Part shown: piece after piece, positions 1 to 8,532 of the stretch
Layout of the letters: each line of letters starts with the position of its first letter
Numbering within the stretch: the first letter of the stretch is position 1
Source of the DNA: an uncultured Dehalococcoidia bacterium
GTDB lineage: Bacteria > Chloroflexota > Dehalococcoidia > Lucifugimonadales > UBA1123
DNA: 64,000 nucleotides
Direction of reading: 5' to 3'
NCBI GenBank assembly: GCA_951812505.1
Contig: CATOSI010000001.1
Location: forward strand, 620,001 to 684,000
Made by a program: the position numbers and the translations under genes
The notes under the pieces: generated by a model
Database searches by the model: none
Told to the model about the DNA's origin: nothing
Seen by the model: only the letters and a program-made list of their open reading frames with translations

Positions 1-417
1 TCAGTGCATACCCGCTTTACGGTGGATCAGATTGAGAAGGCGCGTGAAAAGTATCCCGACGTCAACATCCTGGTCCATCCCGAATGCACGATGGAAGTTG
101 TCGGCGCCGCAGACTACGATGGCTCGACTGAATATATCAAGGCGATGATAGCCGACGCGCCTTCGGGCTCGAAATGGGCTGTTGGCACCGAGATAAGCCT
201 CGTCAACCGGTTGGCGGCGCAGAACCCCGACAAGCTGGTGTTCTGCCTCGACTCGGTTATCTGCCCCTGCTCCACGATGTACCGGATCCATCCGGCGTAT
301 GTGTCGTGGGTGCTCGATGGCCTCAACGAGGGCGTAGTCGTCAACAGGATAGAGGTGGACGAGGATACGGCGGTGGAGGCGCGGGTTGCGCTCGACAGGA
401 TGCTGTCGGTGGTGTAG
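1..417 (+). CDS. nadA: Quinolinate synthase NadA, C-terminal part (5' end cut by window edge)
   Basis: This is the last 138 codons of a gene that begins before the window. The reading frame is open from base 1, so the GTG at base 4 is not a credible start. NadA condenses iminoaspartate with dihydroxyacetone phosphate to quinolinate, using a [4Fe-4S] cluster in the cytoplasm. Two of the three expected cluster-cysteine regions are visible: HPEC near residue 27 of the fragment and CPCSTMY near residue 90. The pattern VHTRFTVDQI followed by EVVGAADYDGST is typical of the longer NadA type. nadC lies 0.5 kb downstream on the same strand, so two consecutive steps of de novo NAD synthesis sit together. 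The first cysteine region is off the window. Confidence 0.93.
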   Translation, partial: SVHTRFTVDQIEKAREKYPDVNILVHPECTMEVVGAADYDGSTEYIKAMIADAPSGSKWAVGTEISLVNRLAAQNPDKLVFCLDSVICPCSTMYRIHPAYVSWVLDGLNEGVVVNRIEVDEDTAVEARVALDRMLSVV

Positions 418-426
418 GCGAGGCAG

Positions 427-786
427 TCAGCTGTTGGCGGGCGCCGAGTGCCTGTTCCGTATCAACATGACGATGGACAGGACTATCAGCGCGAACGCGA
501 ACGGCGCGGTCAGAAGCCCTATGCTGATAATCGTCAGGGTGGAGAACGCGAGAGTCACCATCCCAATCAGTCCAACTGACAGCCATCGCGTGCCGACATT
601 TCGCGACACTATCGCTATCACGACCATTAACGTGACGCACACCCCGCTTAGAGCCAGCGCCGACCAATTCAGGTGTTGACTGGGATTCATCCCCACTATC
701 CAATAGGCGAAAATCAGTACGGTCTGCGACGCGAAAGCCGCAATGAACAGAATGAACAGCGACAATCGCATATCGAACCTCCCCAT
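427..786 (-). CDS. Small multi-pass membrane protein, unknown function
   Basis: The 119-residue product has no family I recognise. It is strongly hydrophobic with about four predicted membrane spans (roughly residues 7-30, 41-60, 68-88 and 92-110) and a short polar tail. The long regular hydrophobic stretches argue for a real gene rather than a chance frame. The start could be the ATG at 784-786 or the in-frame ATG five codons later, which gives MRLSLF and a cleaner first span. It lies between nadA and nadC but on the opposite strand, so it is not part of that transcription unit. Confidence 0.6.
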   Translation of the reverse strand: MGRFDMRLSLFILFIAAFASQTVLIFAYWIVGMNPSQHLNWSALALSGVCVTLMVVIAIVSRNVGTRWLSVGLIGMVTLAFSTLTIISIGLLTAPFAFALIVLSIVMLIRNRHSAPANS

Positions 787-898
787 ATATATCCGTCTGT
801 ACCCAGTACGAGGTGCCTTTTCATAGTATCACCCAGTTTCCGCAGAATTACACATCGTTGGCCTATGAAGAACGTGTTACGATGGAGCCCTTACAACC

Positions 899-1753
899 AT
901 GCTGATTACGTCCGACATTCAGAATCTTATTGACGCCGCTTTCGCCGAGGACGTTCTAACCGGCGACCCGACGACCGACGTCCTCATTCCGCCTGATCTG
1001 ATGGGGCGGGCCGCGCTGGTCACGCGAGATTCGGGCGTTCTTGCGGGAATAGAGGTGGCGACCGCCGCGTTCGGGCGTTTCGACCCGTCCCTGCGGACGA
1101 AGATACTCACTCCGGACGGTTCTAGAGTGTCTCCGGGCGACCGTCTCGCCCTGGTGAGCGGCAGCGTGGCGTCCATACTCAAGGCCGAGCGGACGGCAGT
1201 GAATTTCCTCCAGCATCTGAGCGGCGTCGCCTCCGAGACTCGCCGCTACGTTGACGCAGTTTCGGGTCTTCACGCGAAGATCGTGGACACCCGCAAGACG
1301 ACTCCGGGACTGCGAAAGCTGGAAAAGTACGCGGTAACGATGGGTGGTGCCCAGAATCACCGGCAGAATCTCGCGGACGGCATCCTGATAAAGGACAATC
1401 ACATAGAAGCGATGGCTCTGCAGGGACTCAATATCGGCGATGTGGTCAAGAGGGCTAATGCTCGCGCGTCCCATACCATCAAGGTTGAGATCGAGGTGGA
1501 TACCATTGCCCAGCTCGAGGAGGTCCTCGATGCCGGCGCCGACCTGGTGCTGCTGGACAACATGTCCACCGAACAGATGCGAAAGGCCGTCGAAATCACA
1601 GACGGCAGAGCAGTGTTAGAAGCCTCAGGGGGAATCACGCTCCAGACAGTCAGGGCTATCGCTGAGACAGGCGTTGACATAATCTCGGTTGGAGCGCTAA
1701 CTCACTCTGCGCCGGCAATGAACGTCAGCCTCGACATGGAAATTGATGGATGA
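899..1753 (+). CDS. nadC: Nicotinate-nucleotide pyrophosphorylase (quinolinate phosphoribosyltransferase)
   Basis: NadC converts quinolinate and PRPP to nicotinate mononucleotide with loss of CO2, the step after NadA. At 284 residues it has the normal family length. Family signatures are present in order: the AFAEDVLTGDPTTD start, NFLQHLSGVAS, VDTRKTTPGLRKLEKYAV, the GGAQNHRQNL substrate region, IKDNHI, the VEIEVDT and LLDNMS strands and EASGGI. The ATG at 899 was chosen because it precedes the canonical N-terminal helix. Its stop codon overlaps the start of the next gene as ATGA, suggesting translational coupling to a gene with no obvious NAD role. Confidence 0.97.
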   Translation: MLITSDIQNLIDAAFAEDVLTGDPTTDVLIPPDLMGRAALVTRDSGVLAGIEVATAAFGRFDPSLRTKILTPDGSRVSPGDRLALVSGSVASILKAERTAVNFLQHLSGVASETRRYVDAVSGLHAKIVDTRKTTPGLRKLEKYAVTMGGAQNHRQNLADGILIKDNHIEAMALQGLNIGDVVKRANARASHTIKVEIEVDTIAQLEEVLDAGADLVLLDNMSTEQMRKAVEITDGRAVLEASGGITLQTVRAIAETGVDIISVGALTHSAPAMNVSLDMEIDG

Positions 1754-3063
1754 GTTTCTATCCAGGGAAATATTCCATCCTCGCGGTAACTGTCGCAGCC
1801 TTGCTAATGGTGGCAGTTCTTGGAGGAAGGGGAGAAACCACAGGCCGGGGTGACGCATGGCCTCCCGAATATCTGGTGTATCGCATCGCTGTCGTCTCGG
1901 CCGACGGACAGGTAAGCACAATGCGGCGCGATGGATCTGGGGAACGCGCCATCTCGGATGATGAGGGGTTCTTTACCTGGCCTACGTGGTCCCCCGATGG
2001 TCGAAGTGTCGCTTACTCAGGGGTGGTCGAGAACGCCGACGGAGAGTTGGTCACCACGCTGTTTCTCCACGAATCCGATAGCGGGGCGTCTCGCATACTC
2101 TACGAGAGTGCGCCCGGATTCGCCGGCTTGCTCGCCGAAGGCGTCGTCCATTATCCGCTGTGGTCGCCCGACGGGAATAAGATTGCGTTCATTGCCGCCA
2201 CTGAGGAACGTGGCTTGACGCTATTCCTCGACGACGTGAGAGACTCGGAAGAACCCGTTTATGTCCTTGACCGTGGGCCACTCTGGATGTCCTGGTCATC
2301 GGACTCGTCCAAACTTGCGGTCCACAGGGCCGAGTCGCACTTTGTTGTTACAGCGCATGAAACTACAACCGTCTCGCCGACGACACTGCGGTCCCGCGCT
2401 TACAGAGTTCCGGCCTGGGTTCCGGGTGTGGATGAATTTAACTTTGTAAGGGGGATCTCTGGGCCTTATTTCGCCATTTCCTCTGTCTCCCCGTCGAATG
2501 CCGGAAGTGAAAGACTGCTTGCAGAAGTAGGAGCCAACGCCGCATTTCTGTGGTCGGCCGACGGCTCCCACCTTGCAGTTGCCGACGAAGTGAGACCTGT
2601 GTTGTATGGGAATACCGTTCTGTTCGTGTACAGGCAACTCCGCGTGCTCGATGCGGAAGCCTTCGAAGCGAAATCCAAGTTGAACGAAAATGTCGTTGCG
2701 TTCTTCTGGTCGCCAGACTCATCAAAGATCGCATATGCAACACTCTCCGGTCCGTCAGGCGGGATGCAGTGGAAGCTGCTGGACATCGCATCCGACACAG
2801 TCAGTCCCTTAGTGAAATTCCGACCTTCATCAGATCAACTTACGATGTTTCAGTTCTTCGACCAGTATGCCTATTCACACCAACTCTGGTCTCCGGACAG
2901 CCGCTACCTGATATTTGCCGGTGCGCTGAATGATGTTGCAGTGACAGCCGGATATGCCGCACAGCCTACTGGCGGAAGCCGAATTTTCATAGTGGACACT
3001 GGCCCTATGCACACTGTGCAGCCCCTGGTGGAAGGAGTCCTGGGGTTCTGGTCGCCGGCGTAA
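1750..3063 (+). CDS. Membrane-anchored WD40/TolB-like beta-propeller protein
   Basis: The 437-residue product has one N-terminal hydrophobic segment (about residues 9-26), probably a signal anchor, followed by an extracytoplasmic beta-propeller. At least six PD40-type blades are visible from short repeats such as WSPDGRSVAYSG, WSPDGNKIAFIA, WSSDSSKLAVH, WSADGSHLAV, WSPDSSKIAYA and WSPDSRYLIFAG. Such domains generally bind proteins or small ligands; no catalytic residues can be named. The ATG overlaps the nadC stop by ATGA, so the two are probably cotranscribed and coupled. The sequence gives no direct evidence linking it to NAD metabolism. Confidence 0.8.
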   Translation: MSFYPGKYSILAVTVAALLMVAVLGGRGETTGRGDAWPPEYLVYRIAVVSADGQVSTMRRDGSGERAISDDEGFFTWPTWSPDGRSVAYSGVVENADGELVTTLFLHESDSGASRILYESAPGFAGLLAEGVVHYPLWSPDGNKIAFIAATEERGLTLFLDDVRDSEEPVYVLDRGPLWMSWSSDSSKLAVHRAESHFVVTAHETTTVSPTTLRSRAYRVPAWVPGVDEFNFVRGISGPYFAISSVSPSNAGSERLLAEVGANAAFLWSADGSHLAVADEVRPVLYGNTVLFVYRQLRVLDAEAFEAKSKLNENVVAFFWSPDSSKIAYATLSGPSGGMQWKLLDIASDTVSPLVKFRPSSDQLTMFQFFDQYAYSHQLWSPDSRYLIFAGALNDVAVTAGYAAQPTGGSRIFIVDTGPMHTVQPLVEGVLGFWSPA

Positions 3064-3401
3064 CATCGGGTGATCATCGCCGTGAATTATGCCTGACATC
3101 GGTCGGGGCTATAACGCTCCGACTCCGCGAAGAAAACGTAACTGCAGGCGAGGAGACTCTTGAACGGCAATAACCGTCCGGGGGTTTGTGTTATGAACAG
3201 ATTGAGATCGTGATGTATAATCTGGACAGATTAGTCGCCGTGTGCCCGTATCCTCAATCGGTTCAATCGGGCAAAGTGCTGAATCATTCTATGGCCGCCA
3301 GACTGACGAGATTTACAGCGAACAAGGCGGGTTCCTTCTGTAAACCGTACTTAAGGGTCAAAGTCGCTCTGGTCTGCGATGTGCCTTGACGGAGAGGTAA
3401 A
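3064..3401. other. Intergenic stretch without a recognised gene
   Basis: No convincing gene, RNA or terminator is visible here. A 67-codon open frame at 3186-3389 has no ribosome site and no family resemblance and is judged to be chance. The only functional element I can support is the ribosome-binding site GGAGAGG at 3391-3397, which serves the next gene. Confidence 0.5.
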
Positions 3402-4073
3402 TTGGGTGCGAGTCCTGAAATAATGAGCCTTTTGATTTCAGTAGCCATCGGCTACCTGCTCGGCGCGATCCCATTGGCGGATCGTATAAGCAGGAGGAGA
3501 GGGGTTGACATCTTCAGTATCGGCACGGGGCTTGCAGGAGCGTCGAATGTTCGGCGGAACGTAGGCGTGAAGCCCGCCGCGATTGTGGTTATTGGGGACG
3601 CAGTGAAAGGTATGATAGCTGTTATGGCTGCCAAACAGATGGGAATCGAGGGCCCATGGCTGTTTGTTCCGGCAACCGCGACAGTGATTGGTCACTGGAA
3701 CTCTATTTTCACTCGCTTCAAGGGGGGAGACGGTCTTGTGGTTCTGGGTGGAATGTGCCTGGTGGTCTTCTCTCAGCCCATTGGATACGTCATTTCAGTA
3801 TTGGGAGTTCTGGTAGGGATCGCCGTGGCACTCGGCGGTCAGAAGATGCGTTACACGTCCCTACTGTGCATAGTATCGGGATACGGAGTTGTTGTCGCAT
3901 TTACGTACTTCTGGAATCCCGGCGAAATGAACACAGCGCTGATAATAGGAGCCTTAGCAATAGTAGTGTTCGGACACGCGGTTCTGGGACACGCGCGGCG
4001 CAACAGGACAGAAGAATCGGAAGGCTTTTCAGCCGACGGACAGGCTATAGAGAACCGGGACGGGTTGGCTTAA
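3402..4073 (+). CDS. plsY: PlsY-like glycerol-3-phosphate acyltransferase, divergent
   Basis: PlsY transfers the acyl group of acyl-phosphate to glycerol 3-phosphate at the membrane, the first step of phospholipid synthesis. The 223-residue product has the expected multi-span layout and recognisable versions of the motifs: GTGLAGASNVRR (motif 1), GDAVKG (motif 2) and GHWNSIFTRFKGGDG (motif 3). Motif 3 is unusual: family members normally have a proline after the histidine segment and KGGKG rather than KGGDG, so activity or substrate may differ. The TTG at 3402 is preferred over the ATG at 3423 because GGAGAGG ends five bases before it. The charged C-terminal tail of about 30 residues is extra. 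A second, canonical plsY elsewhere would make this a paralogue. Confidence 0.8.
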   Translation: MGASPEIMSLLISVAIGYLLGAIPLADRISRRRGVDIFSIGTGLAGASNVRRNVGVKPAAIVVIGDAVKGMIAVMAAKQMGIEGPWLFVPATATVIGHWNSIFTRFKGGDGLVVLGGMCLVVFSQPIGYVISVLGVLVGIAVALGGQKMRYTSLLCIVSGYGVVVAFTYFWNPGEMNTALIIGALAIVVFGHAVLGHARRNRTEESEGFSADGQAIENRDGLA

Positions 4074-4099
4074 CCTGCTAATGCGGACGCGGTCCGACT

Positions 4100-5053
4100 T
4101 TAGTTTTCGGGTTGCGGCTCCGCTATGTCGCTCAATCTCAGAAGAAGTGGCCCGACCCGCTGCGCGTCCACTATATAGACCGTAGAGGTTGTGGGTATCT
4201 TCAAATAGAAAGAACGGTCGTCGCGCTGTAGAAATCGTAGCCTCGTGGAGGGAGTGGGAGCGTCGTCGCGAGTTATGACGCGGACCATCGCGTCAGGCGT
4301 TGTGAAGTTCAGAGTTTCCGCGACTTCCTCGCTCTCGAAACCTGAGGCAATGACGAGTTGAAGGATGCCGATGATGCTGTTCAGCGCTGCCGGCCTCGAG
4401 GGGTTTTCCGTTCCATCAGCGCCTATGACGAACCACTCTCCCTCTTCATTGGGTTTCAGAATGAACTGCTCATCGCGATAGGTGTATAGGATTTCGGCGA
4501 TTTCATTGGGAGGAATCGAAGCGACGACCGGATTCTTCCACCTGTCGGGGTCCGGGTCGAATATGTTTCCGCCAGAACAGGGTATCCCGTAGGTTTCGTC
4601 GTGTCCCGCTCTCCTTACATAGCAGAGCCGAGTCGCCGACTTCCAGGTGCCAACCAGGAACTTCTCCTGCAACGAACGCCTATCCTGGAAAAATGACATT
4701 TCTATGGAGTCGCCCTGAGCCACTCCCAACCGGTCATGGTTGGCGGGATTCGTTGAAATAAGCTGGGCGTCGTAGAGATCGTCAACCCCCTGCCAGAATT
4801 GTTGAAGCCAAGGCTCGAATACAGGCTGGTCGTCAACGAACCAGGCCCCCTGCTCGGCTTCTCCCAGGCGCTGAAGCTCGGTCGTGAAGCCATCCCCCTC
4901 GACGAGAACACGGTCACTTGCCTGAGACGAAACCTGCACCAGCCCTTCGAGTATGACTTCGTCAGAACCGCCGGCAACAATCCGAAACACGAGCCCGGCT
5001 ATACCGACCACTATCAGGGCCATCAGGACAAATCCAACCTGCCTGCTCTTCAC
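4100..5053 (-). CDS. DUF4340-type protein of a Gld-like ABC system
   Basis: The 317-residue product starts with one hydrophobic segment (about residues 7-28), so most of it is extracytoplasmic. The body resembles DUF4340 proteins, which are repeatedly found behind GldA/GldF/GldG-type ABC transporters; their molecular role is not known. Its ATG overlaps the stop of the upstream permease/GldG gene by ATGA, so it is the third gene of a tight minus-strand operon. A C-terminal region around residues 270-300 (STRLRFLQRDDRSFYLK) is typical of the short beta-rich repeats of this family. The assignment rests on context plus resemblance. Confidence 0.7.
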   Translation of the reverse strand: MKSRQVGFVLMALIVVGIAGLVFRIVAGGSDEVILEGLVQVSSQASDRVLVEGDGFTTELQRLGEAEQGAWFVDDQPVFEPWLQQFWQGVDDLYDAQLISTNPANHDRLGVAQGDSIEMSFFQDRRSLQEKFLVGTWKSATRLCYVRRAGHDETYGIPCSGGNIFDPDPDRWKNPVVASIPPNEIAEILYTYRDEQFILKPNEEGEWFVIGADGTENPSRPAALNSIIGILQLVIASGFESEEVAETLNFTTPDAMVRVITRDDAPTPSTRLRFLQRDDRSFYLKIPTTSTVYIVDAQRVGPLLLRLSDIAEPQPEN

Positions 5054-7359
5054 TCTTCGTCCTCCTGGTCGGACTCGGCGCGTCTTCTGGCGGCTCTACC
5101 TCTTGCGGCCTGACCGTACAGAGTAAATCCGAACCTCCGCCTTCGGACAGATCGAATTGCGCCGAACAGAATGAATATCAAGGGCACTCCGGCAATGTTA
5201 ATCCAGCGTGCGGCGTTCTCGTGGGTGGGAGAAGAGTAGAGTAAATCACGCGAAGAGACTACCTTGGATCGAACGGATGCAAGTTTGTCTTCCTGTGCAA
5301 GCCAGTCAACCAGATTGAGGGCAAGAGCGACGTTCTCTTGCGAACGAGAGACGACTGCGTCCGTGAGCCAGCCGGAGTCACCGACTACGACCAACCTGTA
5401 GGCCTCCTGGTCGTCATCGGATTTCTCGGCGATAGCGACGGCGACTAGACTCTGTACCAGGTTTCCCGGCGTAATCTCCTCAAAGACGGTGGAGTTCGGT
5501 CTCAGGTCGCGATATGTGAAATCAATTGCCGCGAATTCGCTGGTTTCCAGGATCGGGATTACTTCTATAAAGTCGCGCTGGGACTCGACGACTCCGAGTG
5601 AACTGGCCCATGGCAGCACGGCCGATTCGACGTTGCCCGCCACTTTCTTGTCTATGACCGGCGCACGGACCCAATACGGGTAGGGCAGGAAAACATTACC
5701 TACCTGGGTCCCGAAAGACAGGGTCTCGTTGGCCTGAAGGTCGAACACAAGGTCCTTTTCGACTACTACTCCAAACCGTTCGGCCAAGTCCCTGAAGCTG
5801 TAGCGATTCTCCCCGGCAATCAATTGAGCCTGGTCCACGAGTATGGAGTCAATCAAAAGCAGGGCCTTCCCGTCGTTCGCAACGTAGTTGTACACTGATT
5901 CAGCGGTCTGATCGGGGATGGCTTGTGTCGGGCCTCCGATAATGAGGACGTCAACGCCGGACAGATCAATCGCGGGATCTTCGGAAGCGTTTATCTCCCG
6001 TACTTCATAAGCATCCGTAAGCAGGGCAGAAAAGGTCTGGTAGCCGCCTGATGGACCGGCCTGACCGTGTCCGGTAAGGAAGGCGACGGACTTCTTCTGG
6101 TCCTCGACCATCCTGTTGATCAGGGAAGCCAAACGATATTCGAATCCGTCGAAGTTGTTGATGAACGGAATAGTCTCTCGTTGGTCCACATAGGTCATGG
6201 ACAGGCCGAGGTAGCTGGCCTTAATCTGAAGTTCACCCTGGCTGCGGACGTTAAACTGCCTGGGTGGCACTCCTGCAATCTGTGCCTTGCGGAGTTCGTC
6301 CTCATCTTCCTCAGGGAACCTTCTTACGAGCTTGACTTTGCCATCCGATCCAGATGCGAAGTCTTCCAGGAAGTCCCCAATGTCGCGTGTTGCCAGGGCT
6401 ATTGGAACGGCCGGTTCGCGCGATTCGTAGAACTCCAATGTAAGAATGTCATCCAGGTCTTCAACCATGTCAGCGGTGGCAGGGCTGATTGTAAACAGCC
6501 TGTCTTCCGTGAGATCGAATCTGCCCTCGATTGAGTTGCCGGACCAGCCGATGAGTATGCTGAAAACGATCAGGCCGGCTGTCCCTAGTTGAAGGTTTCG
6601 GTACTGTGTGGACTTATGGCTGAGAGTCCTACCTCGGATGATCAGGAAGGTCGCACTGAGGAAAGTAGAGATGAGCGCTATAAAGTAGAGGACGTCTCTC
6701 AGGTGTATCACACCCCTCGCGACGCTGGAGAAGTGAGTTACCGGACTTAAGTCCTGCAATAGGGAGGCGAGTCGCTGAGGGAGGGTGACGGCAACTATGT
6801 CCAGCCCCATAATCATCAGGAGCATCGTGAAGGAGAGTCCCAGAATAAAGGCGACTACCTGGTTTCGGGTCAGGCTCGATGTGAACAAGCCAATTGATAC
6901 AAAGGATGCTGCCAGGAACAGGCTGCCGACGTATTGCCCGACCGCGGCGCCTATGTCCAGGTTGCCAGCGGTCTGGACGGCTATCGGTATGCCAATAGTA
7001 GCCAGGATCGAGAAGGCAACGAATACGAAGCCCGATAGAAACTTAGACAACAGAACTATCCACCCGCGTATCGGATGGGTGAGTAGAAGTTCCAGGGTGC
7101 CGTCCCTGTTTTCCTCGGCAAGAAGCTTCATAGTTGCCGCCGGAACAAAGATGGCCAGCAGCCACGGCAGTGAGGGGTTGTCTATCTGGAAGTCAACGGT
7201 GAATAGCGGGCGTAGAGAAGCCTCAGCGGTTAGAAGAGCCTGGCTGAAGAATACGTAAGAGAGAACCGCGACAAACGGCACAATCAGGATGTACGCGGCG
7301 GGCTGGTCGAAGTAACTCTTGATGTCCTTCTTGACTAGAGCGAACAGTGGTGAGCTCAT
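5050..7359 (-). CDS. Fused ABC-2 permease (GldF-like) and GldG-like substrate domain
   Basis: The 769-residue product joins two proteins that are separate in Bacteroidota. Residues 1 to about 250 form an ABC-2 permease with six hydrophobic segments, including the AEENRDGTLELLLTHP element common to GldF-type permeases. A further membrane span at about 262-282 leads into a GldG-like extracytoplasmic domain (FDLTEDRLFTIS, LTGHGQAGPSGGYQ, VLIIGGPTQAIPD), closed by a membrane span near residues 728-745 and a basic C-terminus. The ATPase gene ends three bases upstream and the DUF4340 gene overlaps downstream. In this lineage the system is unlikely to be for gliding; export or envelope function is inference. 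Confidence 0.85.
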   Translation of the reverse strand: MSSPLFALVKKDIKSYFDQPAAYILIVPFVAVLSYVFFSQALLTAEASLRPLFTVDFQIDNPSLPWLLAIFVPAATMKLLAEENRDGTLELLLTHPIRGWIVLLSKFLSGFVFVAFSILATIGIPIAVQTAGNLDIGAAVGQYVGSLFLAASFVSIGLFTSSLTRNQVVAFILGLSFTMLLMIMGLDIVAVTLPQRLASLLQDLSPVTHFSSVARGVIHLRDVLYFIALISTFLSATFLIIRGRTLSHKSTQYRNLQLGTAGLIVFSILIGWSGNSIEGRFDLTEDRLFTISPATADMVEDLDDILTLEFYESREPAVPIALATRDIGDFLEDFASGSDGKVKLVRRFPEEDEDELRKAQIAGVPPRQFNVRSQGELQIKASYLGLSMTYVDQRETIPFINNFDGFEYRLASLINRMVEDQKKSVAFLTGHGQAGPSGGYQTFSALLTDAYEVREINASEDPAIDLSGVDVLIIGGPTQAIPDQTAESVYNYVANDGKALLLIDSILVDQAQLIAGENRYSFRDLAERFGVVVEKDLVFDLQANETLSFGTQVGNVFLPYPYWVRAPVIDKKVAGNVESAVLPWASSLGVVESQRDFIEVIPILETSEFAAIDFTYRDLRPNSTVFEEITPGNLVQSLVAVAIAEKSDDDQEAYRLVVVGDSGWLTDAVVSRSQENVALALNLVDWLAQEDKLASVRSKVVSSRDLLYSSPTHENAARWINIAGVPLIFILFGAIRSVRRRRFGFTLYGQAARGRAARRRAESDQEDEE

Positions 7360-7362
7360 ATA

Positions 7363-8367
7363 CTATGAAACTTCTCCCGTAGTAGTGGATTCAGCCGTCA
7401 GACCGTGGAACACATCTTCAAGGCGAGGACGCTCTTCGTGCAATTCCCATAGGACCCAGTCATTCGACTTAGCCATCTGGAAAATCTCTGGGCGCGGGTC
7501 GGATTCGGCGGTTACCGATAGAAGATAACGTTTTCGGCCGTCCTGAATGCCTTCGCTTTGTACATCGGAAATGCCTTCAATTTGAGCCAGACCGGACTCT
7601 ATACCGTTCCCTTCGACCTCAAGATGAACTCTTCTGAGTTCCAATGCCTGCTGCAAGAGGTCCTGCACAGGACTGTTGGCAACCAGTTTCCCCCGGCTGA
7701 TCACCAATACGCGCTCGCAGGTGTTCTCGACCTCCTGCATTACATGGGTACTGAGCAGTACCGTTCTTTCGCCGCCCAGATGTCGGATCAGATCGCGGAT
7801 AGTGATTCGTTGGTTGGGATCGAGTCCTTCAGTGGGTTCGTCGAGAACCAGGACGGAGGGTCTGTGAAGTATTGCCTGTGCGAGGCCGACGCGCTGGTGG
7901 TAGCCCTTAGACAGTTCGTATATTGGGCGATAGAAAACTTCCTGTATGCCGGTCTCTTCAACCGTGAGGTCGAGATTACGGCGGCGGTCGTCTCCGGTCA
8001 GACCCCTCAGTTCGGCTACGAACGCCAGATACTCAGAGACGAGCATATCCTCGTAAAGGGGGTTGTTTTCCGGAAGATACCCTATGGCCTCTCGTGTGAC
8101 TATGTCGTTTTCCTGTGTGTCCATCCCGTTAATTGAAATGTTTCCGATGTCCGGCGTGTAGAACGAGGTGAGCATCCTCATCGTAGTGGTCTTGCCCGAC
8201 CCGTTTGGGCCGAGGAAGCCTACAATTTCCCCTCGTTTGACATCGAAAGAGAGATTGTCAACCGCGACGCGCACGCCAAACCGCTTGGTAACGCCCTTGA
8301 CCTGTATGGTGGCGTCATTATCCGCACCGGAATCACGGGTTGCGGCTGTTTCAGTTTGTTCAGACAT
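7363..8367 (-). CDS. ABC transporter ATP-binding protein, GldA-like
   Basis: This cytoplasmic ATPase powers the permease encoded three bases downstream. All nucleotide-binding motifs are present: Walker A GPNGSGKTTT, the LSKGYHQRVG signature (LSKG instead of LSGG), Walker B VLVLDEP followed by TEGLDP, and the switch histidine in LLSTHVMQEV. A C-terminal domain of about 80 residues follows the ATPase core, as in GldA and drug-exporter ATPases. The ATG at 8367 is preferred because GAGG lies nine bases before it; an in-frame GTG at 8382 sits inside that ribosome site. Length without it is 334 residues. It starts the three-gene operon running to 4100. Confidence 0.92.
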   Translation of the reverse strand: MSEQTETAATRDSGADNDATIQVKGVTKRFGVRVAVDNLSFDVKRGEIVGFLGPNGSGKTTTMRMLTSFYTPDIGNISINGMDTQENDIVTREAIGYLPENNPLYEDMLVSEYLAFVAELRGLTGDDRRRNLDLTVEETGIQEVFYRPIYELSKGYHQRVGLAQAILHRPSVLVLDEPTEGLDPNQRITIRDLIRHLGGERTVLLSTHVMQEVENTCERVLVISRGKLVANSPVQDLLQQALELRRVHLEVEGNGIESGLAQIEGISDVQSEGIQDGRKRYLLSVTAESDPRPEIFQMAKSNDWVLWELHEERPRLEDVFHGLTAESTTTGEVS

Positions 8368-8470
8368 CTCGACGTACCTCACTATGGATACGCGGTTCGG
8401 CGGATGAGCGGTTTTCCGGCATCTGAGTCCTACGTGATAAAGGGGTCTAGAAAACTTGGTGTGTCTGCAA

Positions 8471-8507
8471 GCATCAGACCCTATTCAATCGCGATAGGGT
8501 CTGATGC
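8471..8507. terminator. Perfect 14-bp inverted repeat downstream of groEL
   Basis: Bases 8471-8484 and 8494-8507 are exact reverse complements with a 9-base loop (TCAATCGCG). It lies 26 bases beyond the groEL stop and can act as its transcription end. Neither strand has a strong T-run directly after the stem, so a rho-independent mechanism is not certain; mRNA stabilisation or a protein-binding palindrome are alternatives. Confidence 0.55.
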
Positions 8508-8532
8508 GGGTTGTGCTTACAGGCGAGACGAC

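Noticed and set aside
3186-3389. 67-codon open frame between the propeller gene and plsY
   Set aside because: No ribosome site, no family resemblance and no coding-like bias that I could judge; likely chance.
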